From NCBI GenBank assembly GCA_007570785.1, contig ML660772.1:36308815-36372814 (forward strand): a DNA stretch of 64,000 bases. The letters are read 5' to 3'. This DNA is from Antilocapra americana (taxonomy: Eukaryota; Chordata; Mammalia; Artiodactyla; Antilocapridae). The notes under the pieces were generated by a model. That model did not search any database. It saw nothing but the letters and a program-made list of their open reading frames with translations, and had not been told where the DNA came from. Position 1 is the first letter of the stretch; the number at the start of each line of letters is the position of its first letter. Position numbers and translations under genes: made by a program. Below, piece after piece: positions 31,078 to 43,778 of this stretch.

Positions 31078-33318
31078 GCGCAAAACCCACAGCAAACATT
31101 ATCCTCAATGGTGAAAAACTGAAAGCATTTCCCCTGAAGTCAGGAACAAGACAAGGGTGCCCACTCTCACCACTACTATTCAACATAGTTTTGGAAGTCT
31201 TGGCCACGGCAATCAGAGCAGATAAAGAAATAAAAGGGATCCAGATTGGAAAAGAAGAAGTAAAACTCTCACTGTTGGCAGATGACATGATCCTCTACAT
31301 AGAAAACCCTAAAGACTCTACCAGAAAATTACTACAGCTAATCAGTGAATATAGCAAAGTTTCAGGATACAAAATCAATACACAGAAATCCCTGGCATTC
31401 CTATACACTAACAATGAGAAAACAGAAAGAGAAATTAAGGAAACAATTCCATTCACCATCAAAACAAAAAGAATAAAATACTTAGGAGTATTTCTACCTA
31501 AAGAAACAAAAGACTTATATATAGAAAACTATAAAACACTGATGAAAGAAATCAAAGAGGACACAAATAGGAGAAATATACTGTGTTCTTGGATCGGAAG
31601 AATCAATATAGTGAAAATGAGTATACTACCCAGGGCAATCTATACATTCATTGCAATTCTTATCAAGCTACCAGAGGTCATTTTCCAGAGAATTAGGACA
31701 AATAATTTCACAATTTGTATAGAAATACAAAAAACCTCGTATAGCCAAAGCAATCTTGAGAAAGAAGAATGGAACTGGAGGAATCAACCTACCTGACTTT
31801 AGGCTGTATTACAAAGCCACAGTCATCAAGACAGTATGGTACTGGCACAAAGACAGAAATATAGATCAATGGAACAAAATAGAAAGCCCAGAGATAAATC
31901 CACACATCTATGGACACCTTATCTTTGACAAAGGAGGCAAGAATATACAATGGAGAAAAGACAATCTCTTTAACAAGTGGTGCTGGGAAAACTGGACAGC
32001 CACTTGTAAAAGAATGAAACTAGAACACTTTTTAACACCATACACAAAAATAAACTCAAAATGGATCAAAGATCTAATCATAAAACCAGAAACTATAAAA
32101 CTCCTAGAGGAAAACATAGGCAAAACACTCTCTGACATAAACCAAAGCAGGATCCTCTATGACCCAGCTCCCAGAATATCGGAAATAAAAGCACGAATAA
32201 ACAAATGGGACCTAATTAAAATTAAAAGCTTCTGCACAACAAAGGAAACTGTAAGCAAGGTGAAAAGACAGCCTTCAGAATGGGAGAAAATAATAACCAA
32301 TGAAGCAACGGACAAACAATTAATCTCAAAAATATACAAGCAACTCCTGCAGCTCCATTCGAGAAAAATAAACGACCCAATCAAAAACTGGGCCAAAGAA
32401 CTTAACAGACATTTCGCCAAAGACGACATAAGAATGGCTAACAAACACATGAAAAGATGCTCAACATCACTCATTATCAGAGAAATGCAAAACAAAACCA
32501 CAATGAGGTACCACTTTACACCAGTCAGAATGGCTGCCATCCAAAAGTCTACAAGCAATAAATGCTGGAGAGGATGTGGAGAAAAGGGAACCCTCTTACA
32601 CTGTTGGTGGGAATGCAAACTAGTACAGCCACTATGGAGAACAGTGTGGAGATTCCTTAAAAAACTGAAAATAGAACTGCCATAAGACCCAGCAATCCCA
32701 CTGCTGGGCATACACACCGAAGAAACCAGAATTGAAAGAGACACGTGTACCCCAATGTTCATCGCTGCATTGTTTACAACAGCCAGGACATGGAAGCAAC
32801 CTAGATGCCCATCAACTGACGAATGGATAAGAAAGCTGTGGTACATATACACAATGGAATATTACTCAGCATTAAAAAAAAATTCATTTGAAGCAATTCT
32901 ACTCAGATGGACGAAACTGGAGCCCATTATCCAGAGTGAAGTAAGCCAGAAGGAAAAACAAAAATACAGTATATTAACGCATATATATGGAATTTAGAAA
33001 GATGGTAATGAGAACCCTGCATGTGAGACAGCAAAAGAAACGAAGATGTATAGAACAGACACGTGGACTCTGTGGAAGAGGGCAAAGGTGGGATGATATG
33101 GGAGAATGGCATTGAAACATGTTAATTATCATATGTGAAATCAATCGCCAGCCCAGGGTGGATGCTTGGGGCTGGTGCACCGGGATGACCCAGGGGGAGG
33201 GGATCGGGAGGGGGGAGGGAGGTGGGTTCTGGAGGGGGAGCATATGTATACCCATGGTGGATTCATGTCAATGTATGGCAAAACCAACACAATAAAGAAA
33301 ATTAAAAAAAAAAAAAAA
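31078..33318 (+). mobile_element. 5'-truncated L1 (artiodactyl type) with poly(A)
   Basis: Begins in L1 ORF2 at CAAAACCCACAGCAAACATT and runs through the RT, the ORF2 end (AACTGCCATAAGACC), a 3' UTR with a G-rich tract (33190-33240) and ATGTATGGCAAAACCAACAC, then a poly(A) run (33303-33319). Low divergence makes it one of the younger insertions here. The boundary sequences AGCGCAAAA and AGCACAAAA may be an imperfect target duplication. Confidence 0.93.
31191..32685 (+). pseudogene. L1 ORF2 C-terminal part, frameshifted
   Basis: Two overlapping frames (31191-31796 and 31756-32685) encode the RT palm onwards. The active site region reads [20 protein letters not shown], keeping the catalytic Asp pair but with Leu where the FADD motif has Phe. 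Downstream are [20 protein letters not shown] and the Cys-rich C-terminus ([20 protein letters not shown]). One frameshift near 31690-31790 separates the two parts. Confidence 0.9.
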
Positions 33319-33406
33319 AGAAAGCACAAAATAGAATAAACCAGAAACCATGAAAAGAAACTAACAACCAAAACAAGCACTGTTCTTTTCATCACTTTCC
33401 TACACG

Positions 33407-33411
<5 letters not shown>

Positions 33412-33450
<39 letters not shown>
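33412..33450. repeat. (CA)n microsatellite
   Basis: About 18 uninterrupted CA units; the run of Val/Cys codons on the minus strand here is a translation artefact of the repeat. Confidence 0.97.
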
Positions 33451-33452
<2 letters not shown>

Positions 33453-34754
33453 CTTTGGGCTGACTTGCTTTTAACAACACAGTAAACTAGGCAGTCTGAA
33501 CAGCTTTCCCTAATCTTGCTGTAAGACACTTTTTTTTGTGTTTTATAAAATGTGTTTTCCTTACTGATGTACAATATCTATGTAGAAAAATATATAAATA
33601 AGTGTGAAGCTTGCAGAATTATCACAGAGTGAACATACTTGTGGGAGGAGTACTCTGGAAGCCCCCTCAATGTTCCATCTCAACCACTAATCCCTCCTTT
33701 CCCCTCACAAAGGCAGCTACGACTATTATTTCTAAGATCAGAGGTTCACTTAGCCTGTTTTAAGAGTTTTATATAAATGGAACCATATTACAGATACATT
33801 TTTATATCTGGCTTATTTTCATTTACCATAATGCTATAAAATTCATCCATGTATTAGGAATAGTTGTAATTCAATTCATCCTATTTTAAAATTACTGTGT
33901 ATCACATGAATATACCACAATTGATCTCTACTCTTGTTGGTGGACATCTGGGTTATACTATGGACATTCTGATATGTGTCCTTTGGCAGACACAGGTACA
34001 CATATCAGGTTCTACAGGGTATACACACAGAGTTGGTCCGCTGGGGCACAGGGTATTCACATGTTCTATATCAGTGTATACTGCAAAGAGCTTTTAAAAG
34101 TGACTATACCAAACTCCACTCCTAACAGGAGCATGTCTGAGTTCCAGTTGCTTCCTATTGCCTCCCAAACATATTTTAAATGCAATCATAGTTCACGAGG
34201 AAGTACAAGGAATGTATAAGGGTCAGAAAGAAAAAGAGTAAGCTGAGACCACCAAGCAAGCAAAATATGAAAAGGAAGCCAGAGCTGATTCAAGGGCAAA
34301 GCCAACGTAGAGGCTCTTTTTGGATGCTGAGGGGATGGGAGACTAGGCCTTGGTACCTGCAAAATCCAGAGGACCTCTGAATAAAGAAAATCTGTTTGCC
34401 TGCAAAGGGATTAACTGACAGGATTTATCATTGCTGCAGTTGAGGCTGGAGGGATCGCCTCTAACAAGCTTTCATAGGCCTGGGGTTCAAGTTTTAAAAA
34501 ATCCCTAAGCTAAGAAATGAACTAAAAACTAAGCCAAATACATAAATAATAGTTTTTATCCCTTTGATAGTACTAATTTGTACAAAATCAGTAAATGCAT
34601 GAGAGTTAATGAAATTGACTCAAATGAAAGATTTAAGCAGAATGCAATCTGAGCACTAAACTTCATGAATTCCCAGATGATAAAGAGACCAAAATAATAC
34701 ATTTATTACACAAGTTAGTACTTCTAGCAAAAGTAGGTTAGAGGCAAAACAGAC

Positions 34755-34930
34755 CTGGGGTCTTATTCTGCCAATATAAATGATTTTTATCTGACTTTCG
34801 GTAAATCGTTTAACATTTTTCTGCTTCAGTTTCCTTATCTGTGTCTCATATATCTATATTTCATAACGTTGTTAGGTGATTTAAATGACAAGATAATTAA
34901 TTTATATTCTTGGCACATAAAACACTCTCA
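34755..34930 (+). repeat. MIR SINE fragment
   Basis: GGTAAATCGTTTAACATTTT, TTCAGTTTCCTTATCTGTGT, AACGTTGTTAGGTGATTTAA and TTGGCACATAAAACACTCTC follow MIR. Confidence 0.75.
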
Positions 34931-35329
34931 ATATTTATTAGCTTGCTGCATTTGTTACAATCAACATAATTATCACCAATTACAAAACAGCCCAAGTATT
35001 CAGGTAAGTGGTGAGGAATTATAGCACATCAACAAATGTCATAATTCTAGGTGATGTTAGTTCAAATTAGAAACAGAAATGACAAAAGATGCAACCAAAA
35101 TTTGCAAGATTCAAGTCCACCTATAAGGTAGGTTGTGTACAATTATTATAGCCGGGCAGATAAGTAGGCAGTAATCTAAGCAGTGGCTTTCTCTACAAGG
35201 AAGCACAGAATGTCGGAAAGATAGGATAAGGAGTATCCAAATGGGGCCACAGCTGTGTTTCACAGCACTCTGCTGGGCTCCACGGGGAACACAAAGAAGA
35301 TGAAAACTTTCTCTAACCAACACTTAACA

Positions 35330-35450
35330 ACAGCAGCTACAATAACTATTCAAGCACATTCTAAGTGCCAGGCACCGTTCAAACACTGTACATGTATCTA
35401 GTGCTCATCAAACCTCACAACGTTATGAAATAGGTCCTAAGCACCTGGGT
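35330..35450 (-). repeat. MIR SINE fragment
   Basis: ATTCTAAGTGCCAGGCACCG, TGTACATGTATCTAGTGCTC and AACCTCACAACGTTATGAAA are the reverse complement of the MIR 3' half. Confidence 0.75.
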
Positions 35451-36509
35451 GCCAAGAGCTGTGACGATGAATAAGGTAACAGTTCTGTTTCTCCGGCAGA
35501 AACATGACATATGTCTAGAGTCATGAGGAAAACAGGCAGGAAAGGGGGCCTATGGAAGTGAGGGGCAAAGTTTTACTCAGCAAAATAAGAGGAAGTGGGA
35601 AAGGTAGAGAAAAAAAATCTAAGCTCTCTCGTTGATGGGTGGGATCTAAGTGAAGAGAATAAATGCTGTGATGCCAACGGCTGTTTCTGGACACGGATTC
35701 TCAGGGGACCTAAACTGGGCAGGCTGTTCCAAAGCTGTAGAGCAAGTAGTCCAGATGAATAAGTCTAAGTTAAAGTGCTGTTAACCACAACCCAGATACA
35801 CGTCTCTAACGAGCAGAGACTTTAAACGACAGTGGGCTTTGGTTTTGGCTTCTATTTCCACTCACATCCCAGTTGCCAGAACTTAGGTAGGCAGCCATGG
35901 TCATCTTCCAGGAAGGTGGAAAACGTAGTCTTTATTTGGGGCTGAACTCTGAGAAGTTAGTTACTGTAGAAGAGGGGAAAAGGGATGTTTGGGGTCAATG
36001 AACTACCTCTGTCAGTGGCCTTTAAGAGCTGAGAAGAAAGGTACCAGTGCCAGGGAGACTAAGGAGAACACCCAAGTCCAAAGAGCTAGAGATAAGATCC
36101 AGGGCAGGGCAGGAAACTGAGAGACTGGGCTTGGCCAGAGGGAGTCGGAGGGAATTCAGTCTGCAAATGCACAGGTAAGGTCCAGCACACACCTCAGGAA
36201 CAACCTTGGGATGTGGCTGTGCCCACTGCTGGGCAGAGCAGGGGAGATGGAGAAACAACATGATGGGTAACAACAGCTGAGGAAGCAGAGAGATTTAGGG
36301 GGAGATGAAGATGGCTGGAGTTAGCCATGAGGGCTGGAGGGCTGAGGGTAAGGGAGCATGGATCCTTTTCAGGAGACATAATGATATGTCTGGGTAGACA
36401 AGTGACATGATCAACTCAGTTCTGAAAACCAGTGAGTTTGTAAGACATACTGAAAAACAAAGTGGCAAAAAGAAGACCAGTTAAGAAAGAACTGTTATAA
36501 AATTTACTC

Positions 36510-37345
36510 ATTTACTCATTGATTCAACAAACATTTAGTACCCGTGGGCCAGAGAATGCTGAGTATAATATATACAATGATGAAAAGTGATTTTTTTGGA
36601 GGCAGTGGAGAGAGAAGGAGGTATATAAGTAATTCCAGTAAAGAACAAGCTCCCTAAGTGAAGTGTGAAGGGGTGCCCTGGGAGCAATGAACTCCTGGAA
36701 GCCAAGATCTAAGCTGAGATGTTTTCCAGGCAGGGAGGGGTCAGGACAGAAGGGGCCATTTGGGGTAATGGGAACAGCAGATGCAAAGGCAGGGAGAGGA
36801 GACAGCACAGGATGTCTGCAGGATTAGAGCTGAGAGCACGGGGGAGAAGGAGCCAGGAGTGCGCTGGTATGAAGAGGCTGAGGCGGGAGCTGGAGGGACC
36901 TGTCTGTCATGTACAGGGCTGGCACGCATCCTCGAAGTGGCAGAAAGGTCAGTTATCCCTGGAAAGATGAAGGGTAAACTACACGACCAACTCCCCCTTT
37001 TAGAAAGGTCGCTCTCAAAGCAGCATAAAGGAGGTGGTTGAGACTGGAGATGGGGAGACCACAGCAGCCTATAAAAGTCCAGACAGCTGTGATGAGGGCT
37101 CCCCGAGGGACATCCTGGAATGTGTTTAAAAATACAGCCTCCTCTTTGTTCATGCACTCATTTATAAAGAAAATCTAGACTTGTATCCATCATTTGAGTT
37201 CAGCAACTTAGGAAGACAGAGCAAGAGACACAAATGTCAGATGATGTTACTGGATTAAGACAGGAGGAACAGAGATGCAGCAAAGTCTGGGGACGCATCC
37301 TCATGGAGCTGTTTGGTGGAAATAAATGTGAATATGGACATCAAT
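36510..37345 (-). repeat. L2 LINE fragment
   Basis: ATTCAACAAACATTTAGTAC at the left, then TTTTCCAGGCAGGGAGGGGT, GGAACAGCAGATGCAAAGGC and GAAAGGTCGCTCTCAAAGCA are the reverse complement of the L2 3' region. It may continue beyond the SINE at 37347-37558. Confidence 0.65.
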
Positions 37346-37346
37346 A

Positions 37347-37558
37347 GGGCTTTCCTAATGGCTCAGTGGTAAAGAAGCCACCTGCAATGCATGAGACTTG
37401 CAGGAGATATGGGTTCAATCCCTGGTCAGGAAGATTCCCTGGAGAAGGAAATGGCAACCCACCCCAATATTCTTGCCTGGGAAATCTTATGGATAGAGGA
37501 GCCTGGCGGGCTACAGTCCATGGGGTCGCAAAGAGCTGGACACAACTGAGTGACTCAA
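37347..37558 (+). mobile_element. Bov-tA SINE
   Basis: GGCTTTCCTAATGGCTCAGT, ATGGGTTCAATCCCTGGTCA, GAGCCTGGCGGGCTACAGTC and GACACAACTGAGTGACTCAA mark a full forward Bov-tA. It ends in simple repeats. Confidence 0.93.
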
Positions 37559-37592
37559 CACCACCACCACCACCACCACCAGACAGACAGAC
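37559..37592. repeat. (CAC)n plus (AGAC)n simple repeats at SINE tail
   Basis: A run of CAC triplets followed by AGAC units directly after the SINE; typical of a variable BovA tail. Confidence 0.93.
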
Positions 37593-39329
37593 AGCAATGG
37601 CCATCGGTAGGGTTACTGTCCATCTGTCTACACTGAGACACTTTCAGGAGTAAAGGGGGGCGCTGTTAATGGTTCCATTGGGATGATGGGCATCCACAAG
37701 ATCTGTATTGGGCCGACTGGCACATCTAGGAGATGCCCTGTAAATCGTGGGCTTCCTGCACAGGATCTTCCTGAAAGGACTGAGGACATGAATAAGTGGG
37801 CTAGAGAGAAGATTTTGGAACCTCTATAGATTATATTCCAGGGAAAAGTATAGAGTGAAAGGAGAAAAAGGGTCAAACTAGATCCATGAAAGGTGTCAGT
37901 AGAAAACACTGGGAAGTGTGGATCTTCGGTGAGGGGTGGGAGTGCAGCTCTGGCTGGCCACGTTTATGTGAGACTCCTTCAAGAGCCTGTGAGGCTCTGG
38001 TGGTTAGATTAAGCAAGTGTACAACACTCTGCACTGGACATTTTGGAGTGAGGTTTTTAAAAAGAGCCTTTCCTTTGTCTACACACAGTTGAGTCAGTCT
38101 GGCCTTTTCAAAAATAACCTTATAAAAATTAAGGGAAAAAGAGTCAAGGAGGATCAAAAGCACAAAAAATAAAAGACTCCAAAGAATGGATCTCTATTTA
38201 CCATGATTAGCATCCAGTCCCAAAGATTTGGTCCAACTTCACAGGTTATCTTGTCTTTGTCTTTTCTGGCCAGGTACCTAACTCTCTGTGACAAGAAAGA
38301 ATTTTAGGGACTCCTATCATTTTTTTTCCCCTTCTTTGTAGGCATGACCTAGGGAGAGAAAATCTACATCATAGGGCTCTATGTGGGCCTCTGCACTTAA
38401 GATACACATCTCATGCAGACCATCCAGTTAGGGCGGACGCTAGAATGTGGGAGGAAGTGCCTGGGATTCACTTGGTTAAGAGCTAAAAAGGCATCAGTCA
38501 GTCTACAATCCCAACACAATGCAAGAACAGTGTAGAGATGGCAACAAGAGGACCACTGCCTGACCAGAGGACCATGGGCCTGCTGAGGGATGACCTCTAG
38601 GACAGTGGAAAATAAATGACTGGAAAGTAGGTAAAAAGACAGGTGGGAGATCTGGGCTTGGGAGAGTTACTGTAGAAGCCACAGTTAAAGACTGGATAAG
38701 TTCTTAAAAATAGGACTAGGCAGCTAGGATGGCCTGGGAGTTGCCTAGGGTTAAAAAATAAAAGAGAAAAAAACAGGAAAAAAAAACAAAACAAAGAAAA
38801 AGACTGATCATCAAATTCAGAAGGGAAGCAAGGAAGGGGCAGTGTTGTGGAAGCCAAGGAGAGGTTTGCATTAGAATCAACATGTGAAACAACCCAGAAA
38901 GACTGAGTAAGAACAGGAGTGATAGGAAGCCTCCGGCTTTGGCAATATGTAAGCTAGAATTATAATTTACTCTTCTGCTCACAACATGCACAGTCCCTCA
39001 AATAAAGAATCTGGTGTATGAGAGCTTTGACAACCAGATGCTCAAATCCAGACACTCTCCCTAATCTATTTCTGCTGCAGGAACTTGATGTGTCAAAGTT
39101 CTCATGACAGAACACAGAGTTTCACTAAGAAACTCTTCTATCTACTCACACTGGGTGATGAAAACAAGTTTATCCTTAGTGATGAGTTCAGCCATGGAGT
39201 AGTCACAGACCAGCTTTAGAGAGAGTGACTCTGGTTACCAAAGACCAAATGGTGCTTTGCATAAATTGCTTAGTCATTGGGAAAAAGACCAAGAACTAAG
39301 TGGACAAAGGACTGACTGAGGAACCTGAT

Positions 39330-39450
39330 CTTCTATGAATTGACCTTGGGGAATTAGTTATGCTATTTCCCAAAACTTAAACTTTTTCATCTGCAAGGCA
39401 AAGGGGTTGGAATAGATGAGCTATGTGTCTTCAAGCTCCAAAAACCCCAC
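39330..39450 (+). repeat. MIR3-like SINE fragment
   Basis: CTTTTTCATCTGCAAGGCAA, GGGGTTGGAATAGATGAGCT and CTTCAAGCTCCAAAAACCCC follow the 3' part of MIR3. Confidence 0.6.
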
Positions 39451-40104
39451 GTTTGTCAATTGAAAAACATGTGGAAACTGAAGTGATCTTCTTGGGTAAC
39501 AACAGTACCACTACCTTATGTAGATCAGACACATGTATGCTCTGGCAGAAGGAAAAATATACATCTTTCAAGCCCTACTTGTGGTCAGTGTAGAATCTCT
39601 TCACCCACACAATGATTAACTCAGAATTGTAATGTGTTTTTTCTGAAAACTAGTCTTAGCAACTTAGTGTGAATAGATTACCTCCCTAGAGAACTGTCTC
39701 AGCCACGATATAAAAACACTGTATTAGGCAAAGGATGCAAAGATAGTTTCCAATACCCATGACAAGGAAGGCCGGCTCAGTGGTATCGTGTGAAGAGTGA
39801 TGAAACCAGGCAATCTGGTCTTCCTTCCCAACGTCTATTCATCTCTCCACAGTTTAAATGTCCTAATTGTAAATGAAGGGGTAAGCCTGGAAGACAAAGT
39901 ATCTACTCTGGGGCAAAAAAAAAAAAAAAGAAAGCCTGTTATTTTAATCTATTATTTTTCTTAGCAGTGTGTCAGTGTTGTCAGCCATGCTTACTTTCTA
40001 AAATCTCTCTCTTCTTATTCACAATTTATCTTAAGTTCTTAAAATAAGAGAATATTGGAAGAGTCACATTAGACATGAGAAAGAAATTCCATTTCCCTTG
40101 ACAG

Positions 40105-40263
40105 AGCATCCAAGTTGCCAAGGGCCTGGGAATCCATGAAGACACCATCTTCAGCTATGAAACCACCAGGACTAATGAGGTGTTCAGAGGGAAGACGCTG
40201 AGTGGCACCATAAGCCCCACCCTAGAGGGTAACTCACCCTGGAGGGAGAGCTCCTCTCAGTGA
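40105..40263 (+). other. Exon-like open frame, function unknown
   Basis: A good acceptor (TTCCATTTCCCTTGACAG) is followed by 52 open codons and TGA. The reading starts SIQVAKGLGIHEDTIFSYET and continues TRTNEVFRGKTLSGTISP. A GT lies at 40229 (GAGG/GTAACT). The composition looks coding-like, but I do not recognise the peptide, there is no start codon in context and no partner exon was found. It lies antisense to CTTNBP2. Chance, or a fragment of a decayed pseudogene, is equally possible. Confidence 0.2.
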
Positions 40264-40985
40264 TGCTCAGGTTTCATTTTCTGTTCTGCCTTTTTTTTTT
40301 GCCTTCAGGTTGAGTGCATGAATAACCTACCACTGTCAGTAACCTTTCACATTATACTCCGAGATTTTCTAGAAGAGGGAGGTAAGTTGAAAACCACCCC
40401 AGTAACACACATTTTCTCCATCAAATGAGATTCACTGCCTTAGATTAACTATGCCTCCTCAAATTTAAGCCTTCCATATTTCCCATCTTTGCCTTCCAAG
40501 TACTCTTATGTCAAATGTCATTACATTCCATTCACATCAATACATACATATCAAGCTCATATAATTACTGAAGGTTTTTTTTTAAGGGTAATCGGGAGTA
40601 AACTACTACTAACAAGCAATACCTCCACACTGGACTGACTCATTCCTGTTTCTCACTTGTTTCAAAAACACCCAAGTCCAAGATGAACAGCTTCTGCTCT
40701 AGATCATAACACAGGAAGTTACCAACCAAGAGCTCCAAATGCACATTTCTAGCTATTTCCAGAGATCTCCATCTGGTTGAACAGGTCCCAGCATTAAATT
40801 CAGCATGCCTAAACCCACATTCTATTTGCTGGATCACAACGACACCTCTTCTTTCCTCTTTCTGGGAATGTAACTATTATCCTTCTATTCATCTCATTCA
40901 TTCCCTGCATCTAATCTATCTTCAGTTCTTGGACATTTCTACTCTGTGACCTCTCTTATGATTTCCACCAGTCTCATCATCTTTC

Positions 40986-41254
40986 CGGAGAAGGCAATGG
41001 CACCCCACTCCAGTACTCTTGCCTGGAAAATCCCATGGACAGAGGAGCCTGGTGGGCTGCAGTCCATGGGTTCACTAAGAGTCGGACATGACTGAATGAC
41101 TTCACTTTCACTTTTGACTTTCATGCACAGAAGGAAATGGCAACCCACTCCAGTGTTCTTGCCTGGAGAATCCCAGGGAGGGGGGAGCCTGGTGGGCTGC
41201 CGTCTGTGGGGTCACACAGAGTCAGACATGACTGACGCGACTTAGCAGCAGCAG
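40986..41254 (+). mobile_element. BOV-A2 SINE (dimeric) with 8-bp target duplication
   Basis: Two BovA monomers in tandem: the first with GGCAATGGCACCCCACTCCA, the second with GGAAATGGCAACCCACTCCA and GGGAGCCTGGTGGGCTGCCG, joined by CTTCACTTTCACTTTTGACT and ending in AGC repeats. CATCTTTC flanks it at 40978-40985 and 41255-41262. Confidence 0.92.
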
Positions 41255-42459
41255 CATCTTTCACCTAGTCTCTCTCGCTGCCATCAATGTTTTCATAATC
41301 CCAAATCTTCTAAATCTCATTGCTCAATCAAGCAATTTAAAGAGCTGATTCTTTTGTTTCTTTGTAGAAACTTTTCAACAGTTGTACTCTGTCTAGTAAA
41401 TAAAACTCAGACTTAGTACATCACCAAGGCCTGTGCCATACTATGAAACTCCTGGTCTTGTCTTCTCAATATTCTTCATTACCTCAGCTGGAGCCGTTAC
41501 CCACCTCTCTACTTCCATGCCATTCCTACTGTTGCCTGCATCTGAACTACTCTCCTCTCCCAGTGATGGGTGACAAATGTAACCCAGCTTGCAAGGCCAA
41601 AATCATTTCTATCTCCTCCTGAATGAGTCACTTCTGAGCCTAAAATTCTACAGCACTGTTCTCTGATATATGTACATTCTGTCTTCCAAAAAAGAAAACT
41701 TTGAATTTTTCCAAGTATTGTTCCAAGCACATGTCTATCATCCTTGTTTTAAATTTTCTGTGCTTCTCTTATCCTATGCTTGTCTTGTATTTTTCACTCC
41801 TGCCACTGAACTAGGAGTGACCTAATCACATACATGTTTCCTACAAATGTTAGTTTCCATAATGCCTTGCACTCAAGAGCTTCCTGATAGCTTTTCATTG
41901 TTAAAGCAATATTATTGCTAAGGTGATTTAAATGGAAAAAGAAGCATGAGTGGATGGCTTCCTATGTCATGTTATTTCTTTAATAATCACAATCTTTCTC
42001 TACTCTGATGAGTGAAGTCTAGAACTCTCTCTTATAAATCATAAGACAGCAGAAATAGTGCATAGTGAGGGAGCTGAGAGTACAGGACTTGTGTACTTGA
42101 ATCCTGGTTCTCCCTCAAATTCATTGCATGGCCTTGGTACTAAATCAAACAATCCCAAGACCTCAATCAACGTCCAACTTCTCTTCCTAATTTTATATGA
42201 GGTAAAATGTCTGGAATTACTCATACATTTGTTAACAAACTCCAAACTGATTTTTATGACATCTCATATACACTTGATGGTAAATATCTGCTGGACAAAA
42301 AATAAAGTCAGTTCTTATTGGAAGCTGACCATTTCCTAAAATGGTGCTGCTCAGTATCCAATCCAATTATTCAGGCAAAATACACTCAGCCAATAGCAGC
42401 CAACTTTGCCGCTCATCAAATTACAACTGTGTAATGGGGCGAGCAGCTACCAGACACAC

Positions 42460-42711
42460 CTTAAAACCTTTTGAAGCAGCAATATGGGCAGCAGTCCAGC
42501 CTTCACTGTTGGCGTGGTTGATGAGGTCTGCAGGAACAACAGGCTTGGATGTGCCTTCACGATGCTCTTCTCCTTGATCCAAGTCAAAGATGGCCAAGCT
42601 GGGGTCCTTATGAGACTTGTTTTCATGAGCTGGGGCTCTATGGTACATAAGAAGCTTGAGGCTGTCCACATTACCAGTGTCCACGGCTGCATGAATCGGT
42701 GTCCAGCCATC
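42460..42711 (-). CDS. CTTNBP2: CTTNBP2 exon: ankyrin repeats 5-6 with inter-repeat insert
   Basis: This 252-nt exon is symmetric (phase 0 at both ends, 84 codons). It begins [20 protein letters not shown], a good ankyrin repeat. An acidic, low-similarity insert follows ([20 protein letters not shown]), then [20 protein letters not shown] starts the next repeat ([11 protein letters not shown]). The insert explains the larger spacing between the last two repeats known for this protein. The insert is where this sequence differs most from what I remember of human, while the repeats themselves are conserved. Acceptor TTTTCAG, donor AAG/GTGTGT. Confidence 0.96.
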
Positions 42712-43377
42712 CTGAAAATAAAACGACCAGGGGGAAAGAGTTGATTACAATATGAATGTTGAGAGCAGTGTTATTTAAAGCTCACATCTAAATATTCTTG
42801 GCCATAGACCACTGAGACGGGAAAAGCAGGCATTCCAATCCTGAATATCATCGATGAGCTAGTCAATTAGTGCCTTTTCCATTGCTCTGATGCAAGCCTG
42901 CTATTTTCTAAGAGTTTCTTCTTAATGCTTGACCATTTGGAGTGAGTTGGTACTGCCCAGCATGGTAACTAAGCATTATATATGGTAAAACAAAATCTCA
43001 ACTTAATAATATGAAAGAATGAACTTTAGCATACACATTTTAAAAAATTTACATCCAAGTATAATAAGTCAGTTCTACGTATAGGGAAGAGTCCTCATTC
43101 TAGTCATCTTAAAATTTTATGCCACTGATTCTAGAAGGAAAGATTCTAGATAGTATGGAAAAGGCAGACATAAAGGAAAAACAAAGTCAAATAACTTTAT
43201 GAGATATCTATCGGCCTCCATGGACCTCTCTGGGATTGCAGATGGATATTGGTAAATGCAAGCTTAGAAAATGTTCCAACTAAAATATTGGGCCCATTCT
43301 CTAGAACATATTACTCTGAAGCCCCAATAATCCACTTAGCTGGTTGCTAGAACAGACTCAGAATTTTTTGTGTGTGG

Positions 43378-43566
43378 GTAGCAGTTCTCAAAGTGTGGTT
43401 CCCTGACCAGCACCATCAGCACCAACTGTGAACTTGTCAGAAATGTCAACTGTTGAGCCTCATCCCAGACCTACTGAATCAGAAATCTCAAGGGGTGGGG
43501 CCCTACATTCTGTTTGAACAGCCCTCTGGGCAACTCTGATGCACTAAAGGTTGACAAACTCTATTC
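43378..43566. mobile_element. MER5A-like hAT DNA transposon
   Basis: CAGTTCTCAAAGTGTGGTTC at the left, CCCAGACCTACTGAATCAGA in the middle and TGATGCACTAAAGGTTGACA at the right follow MER5A, a small non-autonomous hAT-Charlie element. Confidence 0.88.
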
Positions 43567-43778
43567 TAAGGAAAATCTTGATCCCCTCTGTAGTCTCTCA
43601 TTTTTATATATGGAGAGGTCTGCCTTCTACTCAGGTATCCATCTTCATTATGGATTTTTAAGACTATCACAAAAGAACTGATGATGGTTTTGGTGATATG
43701 CATTTTGGTTTTATTTTCCCTTTAGCCTATTTTTTTTTTCATTTGGTATTTTATACACTAAATTTTTTTCAGTGAATA

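Larger units (their letters stand above)
30258..42459 (-). other. CTTNBP2: 12-kb CTTNBP2 intron
   Basis: Holds a 2.2-kb truncated L1, a CA repeat, MIRs, an L2 in reverse, a Bov-tA and a BOV-A2. The stretch 33460-34750 has no named repeat. Between 37960 and 39330, and 39450 to 40980, I see no repeat; an exon-like open frame lies at 40105-40263. From 41265 to 42459 there is diverged, possibly L2-like sequence but nothing firm. Confidence 0.8.

Noticed and set aside
32157..32852. 231-codon minus-strand open frame
   Set aside because: Antisense of L1 ORF2 in the 31078-33318 element; such shadows are common in L1 and carry no independent gene signal.
33141..33574. Frames with long Val-Cys runs
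   Set aside because: Translation of the (CA)n microsatellite, not protein.
37561..37580. CAC-triplet run considered as a coding His or minus-strand Gly repeat
   Set aside because: It is the variable simple-repeat tail of the Bov-tA at 37347-37558.
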